Notes: generated by a model not told the origin, from the letters alone. A stretch of 64,000 bases of DNA from Turnera subulata (GCA_028386065.3 JAKUCV010006741.1:1-64000); one strand, 5' to 3'. Counted from the stretch's first letter, positions 1 through 10,621 are shown. Made by a program: numbers and translations.

Positions 1-197
1 ACCTTGTACAAATGAGTCCTAACTTCTCTTGCTCTTCTTTGCACTTCAACTCTTGATCATATCTTCACTTGAATTCTTGATCACTTTGGTTGAGTACTTG
101 TTTGCTTGATTTCTTTTTGCTTCATCTTGGTTATGATCTTGGTTTGTCATTTATCAAAACCTGTAATGAATGAACCATGAAGACATAGGTTCTAACA
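1..197 (-). mobile_element. Sirevirus-type copia LTR, end fragment
   Basis: The sequence matches the outer end of the reversed Sirevirus LTR at 31650-31922: both have the cttgtacaaa start, several ...cttcaattcttgatc stretches, a tttgtcatt-atcaaaacc block and a final ggttctaaca. Read on the minus strand it begins TGTTAGAACC, the LTR start. The rest lies left of the window, so I cannot tell a solo LTR from the 5' LTR of a reversed element. It interrupts the gypsy LTR that continues at 198. Confidence 0.7.
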
Positions 198-1246
198 TGG
201 GATGCTATGGTAGGTTCCTTGGTTTGGATACTTGATTTGATTGGCATGATGTTGTCTGTGGTTGGGGTATACCAAATACCCAGTGGCTCGGATATGCCGA
301 ATATCCGCGGTGGCTCGGATATGCCGAATATCCGCAGAGGCTCAGATATGCCGAATATCTGGTTGGCATGTTGATGCCTGTGGTTGGGGTATACCAAATA
401 CCCGGTGGCTCGGATATGCCGAATACCCGCAGTGGCTCAGATATGCCGAATATCTGGTTAGCATGTTGTTGCCTGAGGTTGGGGTATACCGAATACCCAG
501 TGGTTTGGATATACCAAATATCCGGGATTTGAGATGTGGATTGGTTTGACCTAGCATCCGGAATTAATTGATAACCTGGTACTTGTCCAATGATGGGGCC
601 GGAAGATAAAATTGGTAATAAGATAATAATTAAGCATTCATTGGTCTTGATATAGTTGTTATGGTAATTTACATGTGATGTGATTGGTTGAGCTTGATGT
701 GATTGGATGAGAGTCCTCTGTCGTGTTGTTTGCGATGATTTCCTCTGTTGTGTTGTTTGAGTTGTAATCCACTGTTATGTTGTTTGTGATAGATTCATCT
801 GATTTGATGGTTGCATTACTTCGAAAAAATTATGGTTGAATATATCTCTGTTTATCTTTCGTCGGTGAGCGCTTCGGACTCACCCCTCGCCTGCGGGGTT
901 TCATCCCGTAGGATGAGATGTTGTTGTACAGGCTTGGTGCATTCCAGACAGGCTGCGACGTTTCCCTTGGACGGACTTGGATCCATAGATTGCATGTGTC
1001 GCATACAGTGTTAGTGAGTTTAAGTCTTCCGCTGTGCATATCGTTATTGTTGTTGGGCTATTGGGCCAGTTTCATTATTATTGATGTTAATGATGTTGGG
1101 CCGTAGGGCCATATTGTTGTTTATACTTTTGGGCTGTTGAGCCAGAGTTATGCTTTATACACTGTATGCTGTTCCTTGTTGGGCTGGGTTGTCACAGTTC
1201 CAGCACGTGTTTACTGTATACGGTAAATACGGGTCGGGGCGTTTCA
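198..1246 (+). mobile_element. gypsy LTR, 3' portion (type II/element-3-like)
   Basis: It ends in the block shared by all gypsy LTRs here: a G-box CACGTG, a near-palindrome around ttTACTGTATACGGTAaa and a terminal cggggcgtttca. It also has the conserved block near 866-915 (cttcggactcacccctcgcc, catcccgtaggatgag). No primer-binding site follows at 1247, so this is a solo LTR or a 3' LTR. It is inserted in the reversed type III LTR that continues to the right. Confidence 0.75.
265..523. repeat. tandem array of covarying 17-bp dyads
   Basis: Units of the form 6-bp arm, 5-bp spacer, 6-bp arm are repeated, joined by ggtggctc-like linkers and a longer ggttggcatgttgatgcct-like linker. Examples are GGATAT-GCCGA-ATATCC (290-306), GGGTAT-ACCAA-ATACCC (265-281), GGGTAT-ACCGA-ATACCC (482-498) and GGATAT-ACCAA-ATATCC (507-523). 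The third arm position switches A:T to G:C together in both arms. A few units, such as the one near 414-430, have mismatched arms. Confidence 0.85.
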
Positions 1247-3912
1247 AAATCATATTACTAAGTATATAATATTCCATAAAGTACTTATACTCGATTAAAA
1301 TAGTAATAAATACGTATTTGTTTAGTAGCCAATGATTATAAAATTGTGAAAACGATAAATATGCGAAAATGATATTTGAATATTATATTTGGTGATAAAC
1401 CATCAATTAGAAAATATTACCATCGGAAAGAATTTAATATATACTATATATGGTATAAAACATTGTTGTAGTATATATACATATATAACCGAGAATTATA
1501 GATAGAGTAAAAATAATAACGATACCATAGCTCGTTATAAAGTACAACGGTTATTTAATAATAACAATTCAAAACTTGTAGATACTACGTAGTTAGATTT
1601 AATATATAACAAAATCATTGGGTGGAAATATTATAACTGTTAATAAATTAATATTTCAAAATAATATTGCCATTAATAAAATATTTCTTGATAAATTAAT
1701 AAAATATAATTTAGTCTTAAAATAATTTTTACATGAGTTATATGTAAGAATAAAATCGGTAGAAATAATTGATAGGGAACTAATATTAATTTAGCCCAAA
1801 AGGACATATTAGAATAAACTCACGTATATATATATAGCCAAAAATATAAACTAAGATCTAATATTATTTAGCCAATGAAATATCGTTAGTAATATATATA
1901 AGAATAAAATTGGTAAATAAAATAGGATATGGGCCTATTATTACTTAGCCCAGAAGAACGGAAATTGATCATATTAGAAACGTAATAATTAAACATAATT
2001 AAGAAATTAAGCCCAGGGGACCTTCACTCGCGTTTAGTCCATCGGAGAAAATAATAAAATAATTTCGAATTAATTAAATAAAAGACTTAATTAAATTAAA
2101 TAATATGGGCCTTTTATTGTAATTAGCCCAATAAAATTGAAAATTAAATTCAATGGGCCTTTGCGAGCCCAGATAAACGTAAATAAAATTAAAATACTGT
2201 AGGCCTTTTAATAGCCCAATCAGAAAATAAAGGCATAAAGTAAATAATTGCATAAACAAAATAAATAAAAGCATAAATGAAATAATCAAAAAGCATAAAA
2301 TAAATAAAAACAGAGTTAAATAAAAACATCATTTAAATTGCATAAAAGTATTGGTCAATATTAATTAACTTAATTAATCGTTTCTTTAATTATCGTTTAA
2401 ATGTCCGGTTCGTTAATGTTATTCGGGTTCGTTAAGGTCCAAAGGTTCGTTAGATGCACATGGTCCAAAGAGGCTCGGGTTTACCCAAAGGTTCGTTTTA
2501 GGGTTCGCAGAAAAATTCCCGGGACACCGGAGACTAGCCGGATTCCGGCGACACTGTTCATAGCAGCATCAAAACACCCTTTCAGCCACTGTTCATCGAC
2601 CATCAACACACCCAAGCCACCACACAAAACCACCGTCAACAACACCATCACCATGCCCACCCCACGGAAGCAACACCACGCCATCAAATCCATCAACCAA
2701 CACAGCAACGCCCAACCCACACCCGATTCAATCACAGTGCCTCAGACAAAAACACAAAGCCCCAACCAAGACTCGATTAATTCAATCTGTCAGAATTCGG
2801 GTCAAGGAAATGGGAAAGAAAAAGGGAAGAGAGGAATCGAACCTCACCCTCACAGCCACACGGAGGCGACGACGAGCGGCGGATCGGGGTGGAGACCAGA
2901 GGCGACGGTCGCGGCACAGAGAGGAACACAAGCAGCAGGCGGCGTGAACACGAGGAGGAGAGCGGTCGCCGGTGTAGGTGCTGCAGAGGAGATCGGGTCA
3001 AACGGCTCCTGACAGCGTCGGCTGCTACGGCGGAGGAAGAAAGAGGGTAGGAAGAAGGAGGAGGCTTCGGCTCGATGGTGTAGCAGTGGTGTTGTGGTCT
3101 CTGGCCAGCGCAGGGAAGAGAAGAGGGGAACACGGCGGCAGGCGGCCCGAGCTCAGTTCTCTGATGGTGTCGAACTCATCTCTTCTGGCGGTGGTTTAAA
3201 GGCTGAAGGAAAAAGAAAAAGGAGAGGAAGGAAGAAGAAGGGAGTAGAGGCGGCGACGCCTCGCTGGAAGGAAGGACGGCGCGCAGGGAAGGAGAAGAGG
3301 AAGAAAGAAGAAGATGAGGTGGTGGGGGTGTGTGATTGAGGAAGAGAGCTAGTGAATAAATAGGGGTGGAGAGGAGGCGAAGACAAGGAAGAGATTAAGA
3401 AAAAGAAGAAGAAGAAGTGGTAGACAGTGGGCCGGCTGGGAATGGAATCGGAAGAGAAGAGTGGGGAGAAGGAAGAAGGTGGAGAAAGGAGAGATAAAAA
3501 AAAAAGAAAAAAAAAAGGAAGGATGGGATTGGTTCATGCTGTCGGGGCAGAAGATTGTGCCCTATCCACTCTCGAAACTACGTCGTTTCGAATAAATAGG
3601 ATTTCAAAGAAATTTCCGAAATAAGTTTGTTAAATATAGTGAAAGTATAAGGTAGGTCTTTTTCTAAAACATGAAAGTAAGTTATTAGAGTATAAATATC
3701 TTGGTAAAATAATAATAATGATAATAGTAATAATGATAATAATTATAATAACAATAATAATAATTGAGAGAGTAGTAAAAATAATAGTGAAAATAATGAA
3801 AATTGACATGGATTGGTAAAATTCTTGATTAACCGCGATAAAATTCTATTAACCACCGTAAAAGTCAAAACAACTTGGTAAAAATCTCAAAAATTTTACC
3901 CGGGTCGTTACA
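1247..3912 (-). mobile_element. type III gypsy LTR, reversed, partial
   Basis: On the minus strand it starts TGTAACGACCCGGGTAAAAT at 3912 and matches the type III LTR at 41323 (ccaagttgttttgacttttacggtgg, the AT-rich tggaatattatatac segment). The left part is cut by the gypsy LTR that ends at 1246 and continues outside the window. Roughly 2480-3340 is GC-rich with purine tracts. The ORFs there, including a 203-codon one, are not conserved in the other copy and are treated as non-coding. Confidence 0.75.
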
Positions 3913-5335
3913 ATATGTATATATTTTCCATAATATTTCCAAATACTTTTCCAAACAATTATAAATCAACATAATTATATATATATTTTAGAAATGTATC
4001 TATATATATTTTCCAGGAATAATAGCATACACATATTGTATTCCAAAGAAATAATAACATATAATTAAAATTTCTAGAAATATTTTCAAGGCATATTTAT
4101 ATTTTTTTCAAACTAACCATAATAATAATTTATAAACAAAACTTAATTATCTTAATTTTCCAAAATCAAGTATATGTTTTTTTTCAAAAGAACTATTTAT
4201 AATTACCATATATTTCCCAGAATAATATATGTAATTTTCCAAAATAATTGATATATTATTTTTTTCCAGAAACAAATTCCAACAATTAGATATATACGTT
4301 TTTGTTTTTTAAAAAAAAATAAAACTGGTCGCAACCCGGATCCAACCCAGGCGCGACCCGGACAGCACAGATGGGTCACCCGACCTTACCAGCGGGTATA
4401 GGGGCGGCGGCGCGGCAGCAGGCTGAGGGAAGGAAAGGCGAGCTCAGCTGCGGCATCAGGTGACTTGGTGCGGCGCGAGAGCGGCGGAAAGGAGCCGCGG
4501 CGAAGGCAGGCGGCAGAGCAAGCGCGGAGGAAGCAAGATCCGCCGGGTCTGCGGCGGGTCAACGGCTCTGCGCTGCGCGTCCGGCGGCGGAATTTGTCTG
4601 GGGAGGCGGCGTTGAGAAGGCGACGGTGAGGAGGTGATGCTGGTGGCGGCGGTGTAGCTCGGGTCGGCGCCGATCGCTACCAGGTGCACAGTAACCGGGG
4701 AAGGTGACGCACTGTTCATCTTCTTCGGTTTTTCTTTTTTTTTCTTTTTTTTGAATTTCTTATTTTCCTCTATTTTTCTAATTTTTGTTCCCTCTTTTTT
4801 TTTCTTTTTTTCGATTTTCATTTCTTTTTTTTTCCCCTCTCACTGTTTTTATTTTTATTTCCTGTTTCCAATTTTTTTCTTTTTTTTCTCTTCTCTTCCT
4901 TTTTTTTTCCTTTCTTCTTTTTTTTTCTTTTCTCTCTTTTTATTTTTCTCTCTTTTTTCTTTTTCTTCTCCTCTCCTCTCTTCCTCTCCTTCTGCTGCTT
5001 CCATTTTATAAACCGGCGAACACTGTGCACATGTGACTTCTCAATAATGCAGCCTGTTTGCATTATAGAGCGAGTCCAGTCCGGACCAGAAAATAACTGA
5101 TACCCCCTTAGTTATTTTCCGGTGTGGTTTTTCCGAAAATCTCGGGACCCGAAAAATACCAACTTAGGCCCGAAAAATCCAAGGGAAAATCACGAGCGCG
5201 GGAAAACTCTAGGTTTCGAAAAACAACGTCCGATTTACCTTGAATTAATTACCCAAGATTAATTCAACAGTAAATCACGATAAAAAGACTTTTACAGTCC
5301 CGGTAAAATCCAAAATTTTTACCCGGGCTGTTACA
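3913..5335 (-). mobile_element. type II gypsy LTR, reversed, partial
   Basis: It ends acccgggctgttaca, the reversed start of type II LTRs. It carries the homopyrimidine tract (about 4731-4990) next to a TATA-like ttttataaac (near 5004-5013), a GC-rich segment (4320-4710) and an AT-rich part. The type III LTR at 1247-3912 has been inserted in it. The other end is outside the window. Confidence 0.75.
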
Positions 5336-5337
5336 TA

Positions 5338-5718
5338 ATAACTTCTTACAATCTGATTATAATGAAAAATTTATATTTTTGTCCTTTTATTTAGGTTTAA
5401 TTTCAATTTAGTATATAATTCAGTTTTTTTCCAAATTTAAGTTTGAATACTTATAATTTTTTATTATTTATTTCACTACTATAAATTTTAATAAACTTAG
5501 AAAAATTTATATCTTTTTTTGGTAAATAAGAAATAATTATATTATTATGATATATAATTAAAAATAATCTCATATCTCATTTTATTTGAAAAATATAATA
5601 ATTTAAATATAAATTTCAAATTTAAAGTTAAAATATTTCAGAATTGAAGTGAAATAATAATAAGTTGTAAAATTATTACTTCTCAATCTTGAAACAATAC
5701 ATAAAACAAATAATCCGC
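5338..5718 (+). repeat. AT-rich repeat, copy 1 of 2
   Basis: This segment is nearly identical, in the same orientation, to 61631-62010. Both begin ataacttcttacaat and run through tttatttaggtttaatttc to cttgaaacaatacataaa. I see only scattered substitutions and single-base indels. No long ORF, terminal repeats or poly(A) tail is visible, so the class is unknown. It lies just outside element 3. Confidence 0.85.
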
Positions 5719-5912
5719 TTAATGTTAATTTTGGTCCTTATCTTACAAACTTAATGTATTTAGTCTTAAGAAATAATAAGTATTTTTAAAAATATATCCT
5801 TTTTACTTAGCACTTTTTTATTTTTAAAATTTATAATGACTACTTTTTAACTATACTGATGTTTTATCCTTAAATAAGTATTCTTATTTATAATTTTTTT
5901 CCTAGAATTTAT
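5719..5912. other. AT-rich spacer, nothing recognised
   Basis: AT-rich sequence between the repeat and element 3 with no ORF or recognisable motif. Its last five bases (attta, 5908-5912) match the five bases after element 3 (atata, 58275-58279) at four positions, consistent with a mutated target-site duplication. Confidence 0.5.
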
Positions 5913-5924
5913 GTAACAGCCCGT

Positions 5925-8366
5925 GTAACACCCCGGGTAAAAATTTTAGATTTTTACCGGACTGTAAAAGTCTTTCTACAGCGATTTACCGAATGAATTA
6001 ATCTTGGGTAATTTATTCAAGGTAAATCGGGCGTCGTTTTTTGAAACCGAGGGTTTTCCCGCGCTCGAGATTTTTCCATGGATTTTTCGGGCCTAAGTTG
6101 GTATTTTTCGGGTCCCAGAATTCTCAGAAAAATCACACCGGAAAATAACTAAGGGGGTATCAGTTATTTTCTGGTCTGGACCGGACTCGCTCCATAATGC
6201 AGACAAGCTGCATTATTGAAGGAATCACAGGCTGAACAGTTTTTCTCCATCTTTATAACTGGTGAAGAAGAAGAAACAAGAAGAAGAAAAAAAAGAAAAA
6301 AAAAGAAAAAAAAAAGAGATGGAGAGAAAAAAAAAAAGAAGAAGAAAAAGAGAGAAAAAAAAGAAGGAAAAAAAAAAGAGAAAGAAAAATCGGAAAAAAA
6401 AAGAAGCAGAAAAAAAGAAACCAATCAGAAAACAGAAAAATAGAAAGAAAAAAAGATAGAAAAGAGAAAATACAGAAAAAAGGGGGGAAGGAACTGTTCA
6501 TCGTCAACCCGTTCCCTCTCGGGTTACTGTGCACGACGAAGCATTCTGCCCCGCTTCTCGGCTCACCGCCGCCGCCATGGCCTTCCCCGTGACGTCGCCG
6601 ACCTGCCGCAGCCCCTCCCTTCCGTTCCCGCTGCGAGACGCGCCGCCGAGCGCCGTTGACCCGCGGCGAAACCCACGGATCCAACTCCCTCGCGCCTGCC
6701 GCCTCTTGTCGACGACGCAGCGCCGCCTTTCCACCGCCAGACGAGTCACCTCAGCCTCGCCGACCCCGTGCTAGCCTTCCTCTCGCCCGTCCCTGCCGCT
6801 TCTCGCGCCGCCGTCGCTGAACCCGAGGTGAGGCCCCGTCCGACCCGTTTCATCTGGACGGGTCGTGTCTCTGGGTTGGGTTTTGTTCGCTGGGTTGGGC
6901 TGTGTGGTGCTGGGCCAGGCCTTGGCAGGCCTGTGCTGGGCTGTTGCCTTGGTCTGGGCCGCATTATTCATCCGATTTATTTTTAAAAAAAACAATATAT
7001 ATATATGTATTTATTTATTATTCTGGTATTTAATTTTGAAAAAAATATATATACACTTTGGGAAAATTATGACCAAATTAATTCTGGTATTTTGAGAAAA
7101 ATATAAATATATATACATTGATAAATAATTAAGTTATGTTTTGGAGAAAAACTAATATTATTTGGAAAAAAATATATATACCATGAAATTAACTCATGGA
7201 AATTTTATATATATATTATTTTCCCTGGAAAATTATGGTTGTGGAATATATATATATAGGTACTTTGAAAATTAAAGGTAATTATATTGTATGTTGGAAA
7301 ATATTATTATGTATATTTAGAAAAAGATAAATACTATATATACTTTTTGGAAATTATAAATACGTTATTATTTTTCTGGGAAATTATGGAGATTATAATT
7401 TTGGAAAAATTATAATTATTTTATGAAAATATTTAAAAGAGAATTTTAATTAAAGTATGGTACCGAAATTATATTCGGATATACGTACGGTATAATATTT
7501 TTGGTAAAAGATGATAATAAAGGATATGAACCGGGATGGGTTTATTTCGCAGTATTGGCATCATAGCATATCGATTATGTGCATTTATGTGAGTATATTG
7601 TTTTGTTGTATAGGTTATGATATCGGGCAGTTTCTCGAGGAGCCGACTTCGGACCGGTCATTACCTTCAGAGTTGAGTAATCGGCCAAGGTGAGGATGGA
7701 TTTCCTTCAATATGTGCCTGTATTACTCGGTTATTGTGTTTGATGTTTGTTGTACTGCTGATTGTTGCATTTGTTGTGATTGTTGTCGGGATGTTTATCC
7801 CAGCATTTTGATTTGGTTTTTGGGATGTTTATCCCCGTCGTCGGGTTTTGGTTATTTATTTTCGTGTCTTTGGCCATAAGAATAGTGGATAAATAATAAA
7901 TTGTGATAAGGATGTCGATCCTTGGATTTGGATAGGGATGTCTATCCCGGTATCTTGGTTAGGGATGTCGATCCCTGAGATTTGGTTTTGATCGATAATA
8001 TAATTGTCAGGTGGTAAGTAAAGGTACGACTCGATGGTTTAAGACTATTTTGTGGTGGCCATGACCTGGGTTACTTGTGATAAGCATGTCTATACTTGGG
8101 ATGTCTATCCCGTGATTATTTTTGGGATGTCTATCCCTGGGTTCGTATTTTTGGGATGTCGATCCCTGGGTTCTCTTGGATTTGGTCTGGCACCCGAAAT
8201 ATGTTGATAACCAGGTACGACCCTAGCTTATCCGTGACGGGGCCCGGAAAAGATAAAATTGGAAATTGGATTTTTATTTGAGTCTTTTGGTCTTGGACCA
8301 GTTTTGGGTCGTCACAGTTCCGGCACGTGTTTACTGTGTACGGTAAATACGGGTCGGGGCGTTTCA
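5925..8366 (+). repeat. 5' LTR of element 1 (type II)
   Basis: It runs from TGTAACACCCCGGG to cggggcgtttca. In order it has a TATA-like tttataac at 6252-6259, a homopurine tract (6263-6487), a GC-rich segment ending in a donor-like GAGGTGAG (near 6829), a long AT-rich stretch, an acceptor-like tgtatag (7612) followed by an exon-like island and a second AAGGTGAGG (near 7690), nine hairpin-like dyads (7788-8166) and the conserved U5 end. It lacks a block of about 450 bp that other type II LTRs have between two TGGGTCG copies. Confidence 0.85.
7788..8166 (+). repeat. array of nine 4-nt-loop dyads in LTR
   Basis: Nine dyads share an N(3-4)AT-GTYK-ATN(3-4) plan: GGGATGTTTATCCC (7788, 7822), AAGGATGTCGATCCTT (7908), GGGATGTCTATCCC (7935, 8098, 8124), AGGGATGTCGATCCCT (7961), AAGCATGTCTATACTT (8082, one arm mismatch) and GGGATGTCGATCCC (8153). 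The arms differ between units but stay complementary. Equivalent arrays lie in other type II LTRs and in element 3 LTRs. Confidence 0.85.
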
Positions 8367-8381
8367 TTTTGGTAGCGGAGC
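8367..8381 (+). other. primer-binding site of element 1
   Basis: TTTTGGTAGCGGAGC directly follows the 5' LTR. The 12-mer TGGTAGCGGAGC matches the plant initiator tRNA-Met site TGGTATCAGAGC at ten of twelve positions; one difference keeps a G:U pair. The same site follows the LTRs at 22100 and 47842 and, reversed, at 15940-15951. Confidence 0.7.
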
Positions 8382-8482
8382 GGGCGTTAGGTCTTGTTGG
8401 GTAGTCCTTGTGTGTTTGTTGTTCTTGTTTGCATAGTTCGCTCCATTTGTTTATTATTTTATATCATTTTAGTTAGTGCATT

Positions 8483-8536
8483 ATGGATCCAGTCAAGGGA
8501 CGCCAGCTGTCGCAGAACATACACATAAGAGGTAAA
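8483..8536 (+). pseudogene. vestige of gag start
   Basis: ATGGATCCAGTCAAGGGACG encodes MDPVKG..., close to the MDPVGG start of the gag of element 3 at 22228, and hits a stop after about 17 codons. It shows that element 1 derives from a Tekay-like element whose gag-pol was replaced right after the start codon by the antisense cassette. Element 2 has the same vestige reversed near 15790-15840. Confidence 0.65.
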
Positions 8537-8605
8537 TGATGCCATAAATAAGCAGAAATATAAATATTATTAATATTACTAATATTATTATTACAAACAT
8601 AAATA

Positions 8606-9322
8606 TTACATTGATATTTTATTAAAATAAAAACACATTCTTTTTCTCGGAACGATGTTGACCCTGAAGCTGTTGGGGTCATTGTTGATGTTGACCGTGA
8701 TGCTGTCGCTCCACGAGAACCACATGCCGCCTGCGTTGTTCTGGGCGGGAAGCTCGAACCTGTTTGCTTAAGGGAACCGGAGTGGGATGAGACCGTGATC
8801 GTCTTCAGGTTGCCATTGGGTCTCCGTGAGAAGAACCATGTTTGGCTTGTACTGGTTCTTCAGGTCCCTCAGGGTACGCGAGAACTCCTGGGAACGCCTA
8901 GCGACTCCTCTGCAGTTCCACACCAGTAGTCGGGCCTTTGGCCAAGTTGGAGGTAGACGAGTTACTCTGGGCATGCTTTGGGCCGTCATCGAGAGCTGGT
9001 AGTAGGTGCCTTGGTCCAGGAAATGGCAAGTGGACTCTAGGTTGAACTCCTGAAGTCTTTCAGAGATGAAAAACATGACGGAGTTTGCCGAGCCGTAGTA
9101 CGAGGTCCCCAGAGTGCCATGGTCCTCTAGGAAGAATGTCTCTTCCATTGGAGTGACGAAGAATCTGGACGAGTAGAGTTCGTCCACGAAGACCAGACGG
9201 GGCATCCTGCCGAGCTCGTTCGGTAGTTCCTCTGGACGCTCGTTGATCATGGTGTAGGCCAGTCTATTTCTTCTGCCTAGGTTGGCACCTTCGACGTAGA
9301 AGACGGATGATGGAGCAGGCAT
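8606..9322 (-). pseudogene. antisense ORF2, element 1 copy (unknown domain + truncated LINE-type endonuclease)
   Basis: Starting at ATG 9322, the frame encodes a protein close to the intact 227-aa protein at 34820-35503. The first about 125 residues belong to no family I recognise. Residues from about 130 match the start of LINE-type AP endonucleases: RLLVWNCRG with the metal-binding Asn, VLLTET with the Glu, and a GGMWFSW strand. The catalytic C-terminal half is absent. A TAA at 8768-8770 replaces the CAA present at this codon in the element 2 copy, a C-to-T change. Past it the frame stays open to 8606 because the original stop is lost. The gene runs against the LTRs of element 1. A TATAAAAG lies about 112 bp upstream and AATAAA follows the end. 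Confidence 0.75.
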
Positions 9323-9433
9323 TGTGTTTTGGACGTGTTGGTGTTTTTTTTTTTTTCTGAGTTTTGAGGTTTCTTTGCCTGAGCGTTTGTTTGCTTTAAG
9401 ATGCTTTTGATGATTTGCTTCTCACCGCACTGT

Positions 9434-9441
9434 CTTTTATA
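9434..9441 (-). promoter_or_regulatory. TATA box of antisense ORF2 (element 1)
   Basis: TATAAAAG on the minus strand, about 112-119 bp before the ATG at 9322. The same box sits at 14882-14889 and 34717-34725 before the two other ORF2 copies. Further upstream, 9891-9898 reads TGACGTCG on this strand, an ACGT-core site also present at 14428-14435. Confidence 0.65.
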
Positions 9442-10194
9442 CTCTTATGGGGAGCGTGATTGCTGTTTTCGATTTTCAAGATTTTGCTTTTTGAAAATTT
9501 TGCCGTTGCTTCATTTATTGTTTCGTTACTTTATACATTTTTTAGGCTACAAATGCCAGTGTTTTTCAGTCCTTTTCCATCTCGCGATTTTCTTTCGCCC
9601 TGGCTACTTTGTCCTTTCTTTTTATGGCTTTTCTATATTTTCCTGCATCTTCTTTTTCACATGCATCCGTGACCGTTGTGGCTAGACTGATGGGACCATA
9701 CCTCGAGTAGAGCGCATGTGCGACAAGGTTACACCTCTTCGGACATCTTGGAGAGATACGAGGCTTGACAGACGTTTTTGGCTCATGCGGAATTTGTGAA
9801 CAAGTGGGTAACATTTCTTTCGAGGGACACAGGACGTGCTCGTGATCATCGCCTTGCGAGTTAACGGACGTCTTTTTCCACGAGGGAAACCGACGTCACC
9901 GTTAGTTACGCGTGTTATGTTTCATGTGTTCGAGGGTGTTTACGTCCGATTTGGGCGCTGATCATGAAAACATGTTTTGTTTTAACTTCTTTATGTTTTG
10001 GTTTTGTTAAACGAGTTTTGTTTTTATTTTATTTATATTTGATTTTATATTCTTATTGTTGATTTTTGTTTTGCTTTGAGATGTTTTTAACTTTCTGTTA
10101 GCATGAGTTTTCACAATTTAGTAAGAGATTTTGATTTAAAAAGAAAACTTATTTTATTTATTTCATAATGGTTTTACAACAGGAGAAGAAGTAC

Positions 10195-10573
10195 TCTATG
10201 GAGCTACTTGCTTCTCTAGATCTTTTACAAGTTTTTGTATGTTCTTCACGTGAGGGAAGAGCTCCGCGCAAGCCAGTTCTATCTGCATCACCGCCGAGCT
10301 GATCTTCTTCAGTGAGACGTTCAGTTGTGTCAGAGTCTGCTACGGAGCGCTGCTTTCAGCCGTTGCCTTGCCCTTCCGATCTTCAGCTTTCTTGTTGGCA
10401 CGCTTCTTCCGCCGTCTGCTGGAGATGACCATGTGCTCTTTCAGACCGACGATGTTCGTCTTGAAGCGCTACTTTGGCAGTTCTTCATCAGAGCTTGTCG
10501 GGAAAGCAGTGCCGCCTATGTAGCTGCTGTTCTCGGAGTTTGAGGTAGTTCGAGATCGGATTGGAGAGTCCAC
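10195..10573 (-). pseudogene. antisense ORF1, element 1 copy, broken
   Basis: Homologous to the intact 125-codon ORF1 at 13756-14133. The start is GTG instead of ATG, and two codons are stops (a Lys AAG changed to TAG and a Gln CAG changed to TAG). Apart from these the basic stretch and the helical C-terminus are recognisable. It lies between the polypurine tract and ORF2 and is transcribed, if at all, against the element. AATAAA-type signals follow its stop. Confidence 0.7.
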
Positions 10574-10621
10574 GGCTGTGTGTGAGTTTGCCAGTCATAA
10601 GGTTTGGTTCTTATAGAGGAT

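Noticed and set aside
2401..3012. 203-codon ORF as a host gene
   Set aside because: It lies inside a type III LTR, has no domain, and the corresponding part of the LTR at 41323 does not keep the frame.
6262..6460. Long ORFs of Lys/Glu or, on the other strand, Phe/Ser in the homopurine tracts (also 4751-5063, 11000-11600, 12941-13265, 17568-17914, 26196-26576, 44955-45599, 58620-59116)
   Set aside because: They are low-complexity translations of A/G or T/C tracts, open in several frames at once and not conserved in sequence.
7613..7692. The GYDIGQFPEEP-like island as a protein-coding gene
   Set aside because: Too short alone, with no initiating codon in phase shown; reported only as a possible exon or leader island.
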